DNA from: Intrasporangiaceae bacterium | Lineage (GTDB): Bacteria > Actinomycetota > Actinomycetes > Actinomycetales > Dermatophilaceae | Reading direction: 5' to 3' | Assembly (NCBI GenBank): GCA_021324575.1 | Contig: JAJPIW010000043.1 | Coordinates: forward strand, 1-64,000 | DNA: 64,000 nucleotides | In this document: piece after piece, positions 48,779-57,904 of the stretch | How positions within the stretch are numbered: position 1 is the stretch's first letter | How the letters are laid out: each line of letters starts with the position of its first letter | Notes under the pieces: generated by a model | Databases searched by the model: none | Told to the model about the DNA's origin: nothing | What the model saw: the letters and a program-made list of their open reading frames with translations, nothing else | Translations under genes and position numbers: made by a program

Positions 48779-49520
48779 AGGCGGCCTGCCGGGCCGAGGT
48801 GCTGGCGTCGGTCGACGGGGCGAGGGCCAGGCCGAGGTCGACGCCCCGGAGCAGGGCCGGCCCAGACGAGTGCCCGATGGCAGCGACGCACTCCCGCAGG
48901 CCCGGGTCGTCCCGACCGTCAAGTCGAGCGATCACGTATGCCGCGAGCTCGGGCACGGCGTACCCGTCACCTGCCGCTCGGAGCAGGCTCGCGGACAAGG
49001 ACGTGGTGCGGCCGAGCGCACGAAACACGCTGTCCCGCAGGGGGTTCGACCCAGAGAACAACGCATGGGCAACGAGCAGCGCGCCACAGAGCTCGTCGTC
49101 GCCCTCCGGCGTCAGCCCGGGTCCGAGCCCGATCCGCCCGGTCACCAGGCGAGCCGCAGCGAAGGGTGACCACCCGGTATCCGCTGACGCATCGGGCCGA
49201 CGCGGGACGCGCGACGGTCGCCACTGCCGGACCACCGAGATGCCGCCGAGCGACGGCAGGTCGATGCGTCCGTCGCCGACCGAGACCGTCCCGCCGATCG
49301 CCACCCCCCAGCCGACCTCCGCCAGAGAGCCCGAAGGGACCGGCAGGCGCACCGCGGTCGGCGGCTGGAGCCCGTCCGAGGTCACGACGGGCAGCACCTC
49401 CTCGCCCCCCGTCCAACGCACCGAGAGGTAGAGGGCCGTCGGGAATACGCCGAGGACCCCGGCAACCCGCACCGGACCGTCCACGAGTCCCGCGGAGAGG
49501 GGCGAGATCGCGGCAAGCAT
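48771..49520 (-). CDS. DUF2877 protein (YlbF/AllH-like)
   Basis: The 249-residue protein carries the glycine-rich DUF2877 core GRIGLGPGLTPEGDDELCGALL near residue 128. In E. coli the YlbF (AllH) protein of this family works with FdrA and YlbE as the third component of oxamate carbamoyltransferase. Here it is the first gene of the pair, with its stop inside the start region of the fused FdrA-YlbE gene. Start is ATG 49520, 36 bases from the divergent PucR gene. A longer upstream frame overlaps that regulator and is not real. Confidence 0.82.
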   Translation of the reverse strand: MLAAISPLSAGLVDGPVRVAGVLGVFPTALYLSVRWTGGEEVLPVVTSDGLQPPTAVRLPVPSGSLAEVGWGVAIGGTVSVGDGRIDLPSLGGISVVRQWRPSRVPRRPDASADTGWSPFAAARLVTGRIGLGPGLTPEGDDELCGALLVAHALFSGSNPLRDSVFRALGRTTSLSASLLRAAGDGYAVPELAAYVIARLDGRDDPGLRECVAAIGHSSGPALLRGVDLGLALAPSTDASTSARQAACA

Positions 49521-49556
49521 GCCCCTGACGGTAGCGACGTCGTTAGGCTGCCACGC
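49521..49556. promoter_or_regulatory. Very short divergent promoter between the DUF2877 gene and the PucR gene
   Basis: Only 36 bases separate the two start codons, and TAGGCT at 49544-49549 lies seven bases before the PucR ATG. That spacing is typical of a leaderless transcript. The near-palindrome AGCGACGTCGTT is a candidate site for PucR itself. There is no room for a Shine-Dalgarno sequence on the plus strand. Confidence 0.5.
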
Positions 49557-50954
49557 ATGGAGAATGTTGCCAACGATCCGCCCGCCAGCGGCATCGAGTT
49601 GCCAGCGACTCCCCCGGCGCAACCCATTGCCCTGCACGGCCTCCTCGACGTCCCGGCCGATGCCGATGCCACCGTCCTGCGTGACCTCGCGACCCGGCAG
49701 GCCGCCGCCCTGCGCCGGGAGGACGAGGCGCACCGGGTGCTCGTCCAGGTCGTCCTCGGTGGCGGTTCGCTCGACGCCCTGTGCGGCCACCTCGCGGCCC
49801 TGCTGGACGCCTCCGTCCTCGTCACGACGACCGACGGCCGGGTGATCGCCGAGGCCGGTCCCCGCGGGGACCTCGCCGCCGCCCGGGATACCGAGGCCTT
49901 CGACCGGACCGGGCGCCTCGTCGTCGAGCACGAGCCGGTGGGCGTGCGGGTCGGCGACCCCGAATGGCTGCGCCGCGCGCTCGTCCGGATCGTCGCCGGC
50001 AGCGTCGACGAGGGCCGCCTCGCCGCCTTCACCACCGCCCGGGAGCTAGGCCCGACCGACATCCACCTCCTCGAGCGCGCTGCCACGGTCGCGGCCCTGG
50101 CCCTCGCCCGGGAGCAGGCCGTGTCGGCCGTGGAGAGCAAGTACCGCGCCGAGTTCCTCCGCGACGCCCTCGCTGGCCGGGCCGGCGGCGAGCACGAGGC
50201 CCTCGCCCACGCCGAGTCCCTCGGCTGGCGGGTCGCGAGCCACTTCGTCGTCGTGGTCGCCGAGACCGACGAGGACGACAATGCGACGACCCGCTCGGCC
50301 GAGGAGGTCCGCAGCCTCCAGCAACGCTTCACCCGCGCCTGGGTCCGTGCCATGGGCGCCCGCGACCCGCTCACCCCGGTCATGGGGTTCAGCCAGGAGG
50401 TCGTCGCGCTCCTGCCCGTCGGCCCCGACGCCGACACCGACCAGGTCATGGCCCAGGTCGCCGAGGTCGCGGGCGTCGTCCGGGGTGACGGGGGCGGCGG
50501 CCGGCGCACGTTCTCGACCGGAGTGTCGCGGGTGGTGACCTCGATGGCCGGCCTCCCCGCGGCATACGACGAGGCCTTGAAGGCCGTCGCGGTCGGCCGG
50601 CAGGTCCACGGCGACTCCGCCCTCACCCACGTCGACGGGCTGGGAATCTACCGGCTCGTCGCGCTCGTACCCGACACCGACGACCTGCGGCGCTTCGTCA
50701 CCGACGCGCTCGGACCGCTGGCCACCGACGACGCCGCCGAGCACGCCGACCTGCGCCGCACCCTCGAGGTGCTCATCGACACCAACCTCAACGTCGCCGA
50801 GACCGCCCGCGTCCTGTTCTTCCACTACAACACGCTGCGCTACCGGATCGCCAAGCTGGAGCGGATGCTCGGACCGTTCACGACCGACCCGCAGCTGCGG
50901 CTCACCATCGCCGTCGCCCTCAAGGTGCTGCAGATGCGCGGACTCACGCGCTGA
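49557..50954 (+). CDS. PucR-family transcriptional regulator
   Basis: The 465-residue protein ends with the PucR-type helix-turn-helix (NVAETARVLFFHYNTLRYRI, about residues 405-425), the C-terminal signature of CdaR/PucR regulators. The middle has the GGDEF-like fold segment of this family (HFVVVVAETDEDDNATT region). PucR proteins control purine catabolism genes in response to ureides. Its neighbours on both sides are ureide/purine genes, so it likely activates the FdrA-YlbE unit, the permease operon, or both. Confidence 0.88.
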   Translation: MENVANDPPASGIELPATPPAQPIALHGLLDVPADADATVLRDLATRQAAALRREDEAHRVLVQVVLGGGSLDALCGHLAALLDASVLVTTTDGRVIAEAGPRGDLAAARDTEAFDRTGRLVVEHEPVGVRVGDPEWLRRALVRIVAGSVDEGRLAAFTTARELGPTDIHLLERAATVAALALAREQAVSAVESKYRAEFLRDALAGRAGGEHEALAHAESLGWRVASHFVVVVAETDEDDNATTRSAEEVRSLQQRFTRAWVRAMGARDPLTPVMGFSQEVVALLPVGPDADTDQVMAQVAEVAGVVRGDGGGGRRTFSTGVSRVVTSMAGLPAAYDEALKAVAVGRQVHGDSALTHVDGLGIYRLVALVPDTDDLRRFVTDALGPLATDDAAEHADLRRTLEVLIDTNLNVAETARVLFFHYNTLRYRIAKLERMLGPFTTDPQLRLTIAVALKVLQMRGLTR

Positions 50955-51135
50955 GCACGCCCGACAACCGCCAACCCGTATGCCGGGTGGCCCGGTTGGT
51001 GACAAGGACTCGCCGACGGCGATGTCACGAATTGCCGAACGCCGACATCCCCGGGGGCCGCTAGGTTTCCCCCAGCCCGGTGTGGGCCATCGATGCGTCA
51101 ACGGCGACCCTGTGGACGAGCTGGAGGAGTCAGTC
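50955..51135 (+). promoter_or_regulatory. Upstream region of the permease operon, with a hairpin
   Basis: The 181-base gap starts with arms CCAACC (50972-50977) and GGTTGG (50995-51000), a possible terminator of pucR that holds one GTATGCCG copy in its loop. TAGGTT at 51062-51067 is a candidate -10 for the permease operon. GGAGGAG at about 51123-51129 is a strong ribosome site for the ATG at 51136. Confidence 0.45.
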
Positions 51136-52536
51136 ATGGCTTTTGGTTGGACTTTGCACGGTGACGGCAACCTCGCCGGACCCGATGACGTCGTCGCTCC
51201 GAACGAGCGGCTGTCCTGGGGCAAGACGATCGGGCTCGGCGCCCAGCACGTCGTCGCGATGTTCGGCGCGACGTTCGTCTTCCCCCTCATCATGGGCCTC
51301 AACCCCCAGCTCGCCGTCCTGATGAGCGGCGTTGCGACGATCCTGTTCCTCCTCATCGTCAACGGCAAGGTGCCGTCCTACCTGGGCACCTCGGCCTCGT
51401 TCGTCGCCGGCGTCGCGGCGATCCGGGCGCAACCGGGCGCGGACTCGGCACGGGTCACCGGCGCGATCATGGTCGCCGGCATCGTGCTCGCCGTCGTCGG
51501 CATCGCCATCCACTTCCTCGGCTCCGCGCTCGTGCACAAGGTGCTGCCGCCGGTCGTCACCGGCGCTGTCGTCATGCTCATCGGCTTCAACCTCGCCCCT
51601 GTCGTCGCCAACATCTACTGGCCGCAGGACCAGTGGGTGGCGCTGCTCGTGATGGTCTTCACCATCGTGGTGGCCGTCGGCTTCAAGGGCTTCGCGGGCC
51701 GGATCGCGGTCTTCCTCGCCCTCGTCTTCGGCTATGTCATCTCCTGGCTCTTCGACAAGATCTTCGGCCAGATCACGGCATACGACGCAGGCGCCGGCAA
51801 GATCACGACCCACTTCCGGACCAGCTTCACCGGGATCAGGGAGGCGGCCTGGATCGGCTTCCCGCACAAGACGATGATGGTCGACGGCAAGGAGTCGGTC
51901 GGCTGGCACCTGCCGTCGTTCCACCTGGCCGCGATCCTGCTCGTCCTGCCGGCCGTCATCGCCCTCATCGCCGAGAACACCGGCCACGTCAAGGCCGTCG
52001 CCGAGATGACCAAGACCGACCTGGACTCCTCGATGGGCAAGGCGATCGCCGCCGACGGCCTCGGCACCGCTGTCGCCTCCTTCGTCGGTGGCTCGCCGAC
52101 GACGACGTATGCCGAGAACATCGGTGTCATGGCGGCGACCCGGGTCTACTCGACGGCCGCCTACTACGTGGCGGCGGTGGTCGCGATCATCTTCGGCCTG
52201 TCGCCAAAGTTCGGCGCGCTCGTCTCGGCCACCCCCGGCGGCGTCCTCGGCGGGATCACCGTCGTCCTCTACGGGATGATCGGCCTGCTCGGCGCGAAGA
52301 TCTGGAAGGAGAACGGGGTCGACTTCGGCAACCCGGTCAACCTCGTCCCGGTGGCGGCGGGCATCGTCATCGGGATCGGCGGCGTCGCGCTCACCTTCAG
52401 CAAGAACTTCAGCCTCGGCGGCATCGCCCTGGGCACCATCGTGGCGATCGTGGCCTACCACCTGGCCCGCGCCATCGCCCCCCAGGACCTCAAGGACCGC
52501 GCCGATGCCGCCGTGCGGGGATCGAGGCCGTCCTAG
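51136..52536 (+). CDS. NCS2-family uracil/xanthine permease
   Basis: The 466-residue membrane transporter has about 12-14 hydrophobic segments and the NCS2 signature SPTTTYAENIGVMAATRV near residue 322, with the substrate-site Glu/Asn pattern (A-E-N). NCS2 carriers import uracil, xanthine or uric acid with protons. The adjacent PucR and the molybdenum hydroxylase genes suggest a purine. The strong GGAGGAG ribosome site and the start of the conserved domain support the ATG at 51136, not the longer upstream frame. Confidence 0.92.
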   Translation: MAFGWTLHGDGNLAGPDDVVAPNERLSWGKTIGLGAQHVVAMFGATFVFPLIMGLNPQLAVLMSGVATILFLLIVNGKVPSYLGTSASFVAGVAAIRAQPGADSARVTGAIMVAGIVLAVVGIAIHFLGSALVHKVLPPVVTGAVVMLIGFNLAPVVANIYWPQDQWVALLVMVFTIVVAVGFKGFAGRIAVFLALVFGYVISWLFDKIFGQITAYDAGAGKITTHFRTSFTGIREAAWIGFPHKTMMVDGKESVGWHLPSFHLAAILLVLPAVIALIAENTGHVKAVAEMTKTDLDSSMGKAIAADGLGTAVASFVGGSPTTTYAENIGVMAATRVYSTAAYYVAAVVAIIFGLSPKFGALVSATPGGVLGGITVVLYGMIGLLGAKIWKENGVDFGNPVNLVPVAAGIVIGIGGVALTFSKNFSLGGIALGTIVAIVAYHLARAIAPQDLKDRADAAVRGSRPS

Positions 52537-52546
52537 GATCGAGCAG

Positions 52547-53398
52547 GTGAAGCCGGCCCCGTTCGTGCACCACGCACCGACCACCGTCGCGGAGGCGGTC
52601 GAGGTCCTGCGCGCCGTGGGTTCGCACGGCAAGATCCTTGCCGGCGGCCAGAGCCTCATCCCGATCCTGTCGATGCGGCTCGCCTCGCCCGAGCACCTCA
52701 TCGACATCAACGGAGTCGCCGGGCTGGACCGGATCGAGGTGCGGGACGACTGCGTCCGGGTCGGTGCCCTCGTCCGGCATACCCAGCTGTTGCAGGATGA
52801 GTCGGCGTATGCCGCGCTCCCCCTTCTCCGTCAGGCTCTCGTCCACGTCGCGCACCCGGCGATCCGCAACCGCGGCACGACCGTCGGGTCCTTGGCGCAC
52901 GCGGACGCGGCCGGCGAGCTGCCTTCGGTCCTCGCCCTCACCGAGGGCGTGGTCGAGGCCGTCGGTCCGAGGGGGTCGCGCGACATCCCGGCGAGTGCGT
53001 TCTTCGTCGGACCGCTGGAGACGGCCCTGGCCGCTGACGAGCTGGCCGTCGCGGTCCGGTTCGGCCGGTTCCCCGAGGGAACCCGGACCGGGTTCGCCGA
53101 GTCTGCACGTCGCTCCGGCGACTACGCGCTGGCGGGTGTCGCGCTGGCTATCACATTGCAGGACAAGGTGATTCGCAGTGCGAGGGCCTCGTTCGTCTCG
53201 GTGACCGATGTGCCCGACGTGCTCGACCTCAGCGGGGCCATCGGGTCCTACGCAGCCGTCCCCGATCTCGACGCGGTCGCCGACGCGGTCCGCGCACACG
53301 TCAGCCCGGACACCGACATCCACGCGACCGGCGACTACCGGCGGATGCTCGTCGCCGAGCTCACCCGCCGCCTCGTCACGGAGCTTCTGTCCCGATGA
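52547..53398 (+). CDS. Molybdenum hydroxylase FAD subunit (CoxM type)
   Basis: The 283-residue subunit has the FAD-binding motif GGQSLIP near residue 31 and the second motif NRGTTVGSLAHAD near residue 105; relatives usually have T-x-G-G-S here, so one Gly is missing. It passes electrons from the Fe-S subunit to FAD. GTG start at 52547, eleven bases after the permease stop. The gene overlaps the small-subunit gene by four bases (ATGA), the usual tight M-S-L order. Confidence 0.88.
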   Translation: MKPAPFVHHAPTTVAEAVEVLRAVGSHGKILAGGQSLIPILSMRLASPEHLIDINGVAGLDRIEVRDDCVRVGALVRHTQLLQDESAYAALPLLRQALVHVAHPAIRNRGTTVGSLAHADAAGELPSVLALTEGVVEAVGPRGSRDIPASAFFVGPLETALAADELAVAVRFGRFPEGTRTGFAESARRSGDYALAGVALAITLQDKVIRSARASFVSVTDVPDVLDLSGAIGSYAAVPDLDAVADAVRAHVSPDTDIHATGDYRRMLVAELTRRLVTELLSR

Positions 53399-53949
53399 CC
53401 GGCCCCGACGTGCCAGAGCCGCTCCATGAGGTGACCGTGTCGGTCAACGGCGTCCGCCACACCGCCACCGTGCCCGCGCGCCGGCTGCTCTCGGACTTCC
53501 TCCGTCACGACCTCGCCCTCACCGGGACCCATGTCGGCTGCGAGCACGGCGTCTGCGGGGCGTGCACGATCCTCGTCGACGGCGCCCCGATGCGGTCCTG
53601 CCTGATGTTCGCCGTCCAGGCCCGGGCCCACGAGCTGACCACGGTCGAGGGCCTCGGGACGATCGACGCCATGGGTCCGGTCCAGCAGGCCTTCTCCGAG
53701 TGTCATGGCCTCCAATGCGGTTTCTGCACACCGGGATTCATCACGACGATCACCGCGTACCTCGAGGAGAACCCGGACCCGACCGCCGAGGAGGCGCGCG
53801 ACGCCATCTCGGGCAACCTGTGCCGCTGCACCGGCTACCAGAACATCGTCAAGTCGGTCCTGCGCGCCGCCGAGATTCGTGCGTCTGCGGATCTGGGGGC
53901 TCCACCCCTCATCGACGCAGACGCAAGAGCGGGAGAGGCGCCGCCATGA
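53395..53949 (+). CDS. Molybdenum hydroxylase [2Fe-2S] subunit (CoxS type)
   Basis: The 184-residue protein has both clusters: Cys49, 54, 57 and 69 for the plant-type ferredoxin site (GCEHGVCGACT) and Cys108, 111, 143, 145 for the helical site (QCGFCTPG and LCRCTGY). It relays electrons between the molybdenum and FAD subunits. The normal domain ends near residue 160; the last about 22 residues come from a palindromic element (53881-53924), and the gene then overlaps the large-subunit gene by four bases. Most CoxS proteins lack such a tail. Confidence 0.92.
   Translation: MTGPDVPEPLHEVTVSVNGVRHTATVPARRLLSDFLRHDLALTGTHVGCEHGVCGACTILVDGAPMRSCLMFAVQARAHELTTVEGLGTIDAMGPVQQAFSECHGLQCGFCTPGFITTITAYLEENPDPTAEEARDAISGNLCRCTGYQNIVKSVLRAAEIRASADLGAPPLIDADARAGEAPP
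53881..53924 (+). repeat. Palindromic element, family 2, in the tail of the CoxS-type gene
   Basis: The 44-base unit has arms GCGTCTGCG and CGCAGACGC and the GATCTGGGGG segment of the family, matching the tandem array at 25098-25331 in inverse orientation. It is translated in frame as ASADLGAPPLIDADA. The stop codon lies 25 bases further. Confidence 0.85.
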
Positions 53950-56348
53950 CGACCCGCCAGTTCGGCCAGCCGATCAAACGCAAGGAGGACCCGCGCCTGG
54001 TCACCGGCGGCGGGCGCTTCCTCGACGACCTGGGCCACACGGCCTACGCCGCTGCCTTCGTCCGCAGCCCGCACGCCCACGCGAGGATCCTCGACATCGA
54101 CGTGACCGGCGCGCTCGACGTCCCGGGCCTGATCGGGATCTGGACCCACGAGGACCTGCCCGGCAAGGTCGGCGAGCCGCTGCCCCTGCTCATCCCGCAC
54201 CCGAGCCTCACCGCCCCGGTCACCGGCTACTGCCTCGCGCCCGACGAGGTCAACCACGTCGGGGAGGCGGTCGTCATGGTCGTCGCGGTCGACCGGTACG
54301 CCGCGGAGGATGCCTGCGGCCTGGTCCGGGTCGACTACGACGTGCTCCCGCCGGTCGTCGGCCTCGAGAACGCCCGAGCCGCAACAGATCTCGTGCATGA
54401 CAGCGCCCCCGGCAACGTGGCGGCACACCTCGTCCAGGAGGTCGGAGACGTCGACATCGCCATGGCCGCGGCACCCAACCGGCTCACCCTCGACCTCCAG
54501 ATCGAGCGCAGCATGTGCAGCCCGATGGAGGGCAAGGGCGTGTATGCCGTGTGGGACGCCGACGACGAGCACCTGCGGCTGTGGAGCTCGACCCAGACGA
54601 CGACCGGCGTCCGGGCCGCGGTGGCCGCCAAGCTCGACCTGCCGCTCGCCAAGGTCGACTGCATCGCCCCCGACGTGGGCGGCGGCTTCGGCGTCAAGAT
54701 CGTCCACCCGTGGCCGGAGGAGGTGCTCGTCCCCTGGACCGCGCGGCTGCTCGGTCACGACGTGAAGTGGACCGAGGACCGGCGCGAGCACTTCGTCTCC
54801 AGCGCCCATGAGCGGGGCCAGCTCCAGCAGGTCGAGGTCGGCTTCGACGACGACGGACACGTCCTCGCCCTCGACGTGAGGCTCTGGCACGACAACGGCG
54901 CCTACACGCCCTACGGGATCATCGTCCCGATCATCACCTCGACCCAGCTGCTCGGGCCCTACAAGCCGGGCTCCTATCGCTGCGAGTTCTGGTCGCTCTA
55001 CACCAACACCGTTCTCGTGACTCCGTATCGGGGTGCTGGCCGACCGCAGGGCGTCTATGCGATGGAGCGGACCATGGACGCCATCGCCGCCGAGCTCGGC
55101 CTCGACCGCGCCGAGGTCCGCAGCCGCAACTTCATCCTCCCCGAGGAGATGCCCTACGACCACGGGCTGCTCTTCCAGGACGGCCGGCCGCTCAAGTACG
55201 ACTCCGGCGACTTCCCCGCCTCGCTCGCCAAGCTCAAGGCGCTCGTCGGCTGGGACGAGTTCGCGGCATACAAGGAACAGGCGGCTTCGGAGGGACGCCG
55301 GGTCGGTCTAGGGATCGGGTGCTACGTCGAGGGCACCGGCGTCGGGCCCTACGAGGGCGGTCACATCGTCATCGAGACGTCAGGACGGGTCAACGTCGCG
55401 ACCGGCCTCACGACCCAGGGCCAGGGCCACCAGACCGTCTTCGCCCAGATCGTCGCCGACGAGCTGGGCGTGCCGATCGAGAACGTCTTCGTGACCACCG
55501 GCGACACCCGACGGATGGGCTACGCCGTCGGGACGTTCGCCTCGCGGGCCGCCGTCATGAGCGGCAACGCCATCGCTCTGGCCGCCCGGCAGGTGAAGGC
55601 CAAGGCGCTGCGGATCGCCGCCGAGGCCCTCGAGGTCAGCCCCGAGGACCTCGAGATCGTCGGCGGCATGGTCCGGGTCAAGGGAGCCCCGGGGACATCG
55701 ATGGCGCTGGGAACCGTTGCGGTGATGAGCAACCCGCTGCGCTACGCCTTCGACGAGGCGGCCAGGGCGGCGACCCAGTTCGCCGGTGGCAACGATCCCG
55801 ACAAGCCGCCGGTCGCCGCGGGCGAGGAGCCCGGGCTGGAGGGCAAGGACTTCTACTCGCCCACCCAGGCGACGTTCGCAAACGGCATGCACGCGGCCAT
55901 CGTCGAGACCGACCCGGTGACCGCCGAGATCCGGATCCTGCGCTACTGCGTCGTCCACGACTGCGGGCCGATGATCAACCCGATGATCGTCGAGGGCCAG
56001 GTCCACGGCGGCGTCGCGCAGGGCGTCGGCGGCGCCCTCTACGAGCGGATGGTCTACGACGAGTCCGGACAGCTGCTCAACGCCTCGTTCATGGACTTCC
56101 TCATGCCGTATGCCAGTGAGGTCCCGTTCATCGAGACCGACCACCTCGAGACGCCGTCGCCACTGAACCCGCTCGGCATCAAGGGCGCCGGCGAGGCCGG
56201 CTGCATCCCGGTCTCGGCCGTCATCGCGTCCGCCATCGAGGACGCCGAGGGCTTCCCCATCAGGTCCATGCCGATCAGCCCCACCGAGCTGTGGGAGCTG
56301 CGTCAGCGGCATACCGAACCCGTTGCAGCACAAGGAGAACCCTCATGA
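53946..56348 (+). CDS. Molybdenum hydroxylase large subunit (form II CoxL/xanthine-dehydrogenase-like)
   Basis: The 800-residue catalytic subunit holds the molybdopterin site: GGGFGVKI near residue 247, the active-site loop TPYRGAGRPQGVYAMERTMD near 360, and the general-base Glu in IKGAGEAGCIP near 750. True CO dehydrogenases (form I) have the loop AYRCSFR with the Cys that binds Cu; here it is YRGAGR, so this is a form II enzyme of aldehyde/purine-oxidase type. With the permease and PucR neighbours, oxidation of a purine or other N-heterocycle is likely (inference). It overlaps genes on both sides by four bases. Confidence 0.9.
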   Translation: MTTRQFGQPIKRKEDPRLVTGGGRFLDDLGHTAYAAAFVRSPHAHARILDIDVTGALDVPGLIGIWTHEDLPGKVGEPLPLLIPHPSLTAPVTGYCLAPDEVNHVGEAVVMVVAVDRYAAEDACGLVRVDYDVLPPVVGLENARAATDLVHDSAPGNVAAHLVQEVGDVDIAMAAAPNRLTLDLQIERSMCSPMEGKGVYAVWDADDEHLRLWSSTQTTTGVRAAVAAKLDLPLAKVDCIAPDVGGGFGVKIVHPWPEEVLVPWTARLLGHDVKWTEDRREHFVSSAHERGQLQQVEVGFDDDGHVLALDVRLWHDNGAYTPYGIIVPIITSTQLLGPYKPGSYRCEFWSLYTNTVLVTPYRGAGRPQGVYAMERTMDAIAAELGLDRAEVRSRNFILPEEMPYDHGLLFQDGRPLKYDSGDFPASLAKLKALVGWDEFAAYKEQAASEGRRVGLGIGCYVEGTGVGPYEGGHIVIETSGRVNVATGLTTQGQGHQTVFAQIVADELGVPIENVFVTTGDTRRMGYAVGTFASRAAVMSGNAIALAARQVKAKALRIAAEALEVSPEDLEIVGGMVRVKGAPGTSMALGTVAVMSNPLRYAFDEAARAATQFAGGNDPDKPPVAAGEEPGLEGKDFYSPTQATFANGMHAAIVETDPVTAEIRILRYCVVHDCGPMINPMIVEGQVHGGVAQGVGGALYERMVYDESGQLLNASFMDFLMPYASEVPFIETDHLETPSPLNPLGIKGAGEAGCIPVSAVIASAIEDAEGFPIRSMPISPTELWELRQRHTEPVAAQGEPS

Positions 56349-56950
56349 AGGTCTCAGGCACCCATACCTTTGCCGCTCCGGTCGCGGAGGTCTGGAGAGC
56401 GGTCAACGACCCCGCGGTTCTCGCCCGCACGCTGCCGGGGTGTGAGTCGCTGACCGAGCTCGGCCCGGACTCGTATGCCCTGCGCGTCACCGCCGGCGTG
56501 GCCGCCATCAAGGGCACCTACGAGGGAACCGTGGCACTTGCCGACAAGGTGGAGCCCGCCTCGTTCACGATGACCGCCAAGGCGGCCGGAGCGCCCGGGA
56601 CGGTCGCGGCCGACGTGCGGGTCGCCCTCGCTCCGGCGACATCGGGCGGGACCGAGCTCACCTATGACGCGGACGCCGTCGTGGGTGGCGTCATCGGCGG
56701 CGTCGGCCAGCGGATGCTCGTCGGGGTCACGCGCAGGATGGCCGAGGAGTTCTTCAGGGCGGTCGACGCCGACATCACCGCCGGTGGGCTCGTCGAGGTG
56801 TCGCCCGGGCCAGCGACGGTGTATGCCGCCGGGCGGGGCCGGGTGGACCGGGATCCGTTGGGAGACAGAGGGTTTGTCCTCGGACTGGTCACCGGTGGGG
56901 GCTTGGTCCTCGTCGGCGTGCTCGTCGGCTGGGCCGTCGGGGGGCGATGA
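56345..56950 (+). CDS. CoxG-like SRPBCC protein with C-terminal membrane anchor
   Basis: The first about 150 of 201 residues match the CoxG/SRPBCC lipid-binding fold (KVSGTHTFAAPVAEVWRAVNDP, LPGCESLTELGPDSY). The last about 25 residues (GFVLGLVTGGGLVLVGVLVGW) form a membrane helix ending in a short tail. CoxG proteins help couple carbon monoxide dehydrogenase-type enzymes to the membrane or quinone pool. The ATG overlaps the large-subunit stop, which makes it part of the hydroxylase operon. Confidence 0.85.
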   Translation: MKVSGTHTFAAPVAEVWRAVNDPAVLARTLPGCESLTELGPDSYALRVTAGVAAIKGTYEGTVALADKVEPASFTMTAKAAGAPGTVAADVRVALAPATSGGTELTYDADAVVGGVIGGVGQRMLVGVTRRMAEEFFRAVDADITAGGLVEVSPGPATVYAAGRGRVDRDPLGDRGFVLGLVTGGGLVLVGVLVGWAVGGR

Positions 56951-56989
56951 TGGAGACCTGCCACACGGCATACGGGATCGAGGTCTGAG

Positions 56990-57889
56990 ATGCGGGCATT
57001 CACAGCAGCAGCGGTCCAGATCGCGCCCGCTCCGGGGCCGCTCACGGCCGAGTCGGTCGTTGCCAACCTCGCCAAGACGGTCGACTTCACTCGACGCTGT
57101 GTGCAGGCGACCGGCGCCGACCTCGTCGTCCTGCCCGAGTCGGCGACGACGGGCTTCACGCCCGGCATCCCCACGGAAGCGTTGTGGGAGCTGGTGTCCG
57201 ATCTCCCCGGCGCGATGACCGCGCCCCTGCAGGAGCTCGCGCGCGAGCTGGGCATCCACATCTGCGTGGGCACCTACGAGCGCGGGCCGTCGCCGGCAGT
57301 CGTCTACAACTCCTCGGCCCTCCTCGGCCCGACCGGTGAGGTGCTCGGGGTCTACCGCAAGACACACCCCTTCTGCTCCGAGATCGTCACCGGTGGGGGC
57401 TGGGTGACGCCCGGCGACACGGTGACGGTGTGCGACACCGAGCTGGGCCGGATCGGGATGATCATCTGCTTCGACGGCGACTACCCCGAGCTGGCCCGGA
57501 TCCAGGCGGTCCAGGGTGCGGAGGTGATCTGCCGGCCGTCGGCGCTGCTCCGCTCGGCCGACATCTGGGAGCTCACGTCCCGGGCGCGGGCCTATGACAA
57601 CCACGTCTACATCGTCGGCGCCAACGCGGTCGGCATCGACCCGGCCGGGGTCCTCTACTTCGGCAACAGCCACATCGTCACCCCGATCGCCGAGATCGTG
57701 GCCAAGGCCGCGACGCACGAGGGGTGGGTCAGCGCCCGTCTCGACCCGGCATACGCGCTGTCGTCGTTGACCCCGGGCTCCAACATCGGCCAGGGCTTCG
57801 ACCACCTCCGCGACCGGAACCTCGACCTCATCCGCAACCACAAGGACGACCTCGAGCGCCCGGCCCAGACGTCGTTCCCCCACGCCTAG
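56990..57889 (+). CDS. Carbon-nitrogen hydrolase (nitrilase superfamily amidase)
   Basis: The 299-residue protein shows the complete Glu-Lys-Cys triad in VVLPESATTGF, GVYRKTHPF and MIICFDGDYPE. The substrate could be an amide or carbamoyl compound from purine/pyrimidine breakdown, given its position at the end of the hydroxylase operon; sequence alone does not settle it. ATG 56990 has GAGG seven bases upstream. A plus-strand gap of 39 bases follows the CoxG gene. Confidence 0.85.
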   Translation: MRAFTAAAVQIAPAPGPLTAESVVANLAKTVDFTRRCVQATGADLVVLPESATTGFTPGIPTEALWELVSDLPGAMTAPLQELARELGIHICVGTYERGPSPAVVYNSSALLGPTGEVLGVYRKTHPFCSEIVTGGGWVTPGDTVTVCDTELGRIGMIICFDGDYPELARIQAVQGAEVICRPSALLRSADIWELTSRARAYDNHVYIVGANAVGIDPAGVLYFGNSHIVTPIAEIVAKAATHEGWVSARLDPAYALSSLTPGSNIGQGFDHLRDRNLDLIRNHKDDLERPAQTSFPHA

Positions 57890-57904
57890 AGACGAGGAGT
57901 CGTC

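Noticed and set aside
53946-56348. True carbon monoxide dehydrogenase (CoxL form I)
   Set aside because: The active-site loop is YRGAGR, not AYRCSFR, so the Cu-binding Cys is missing.
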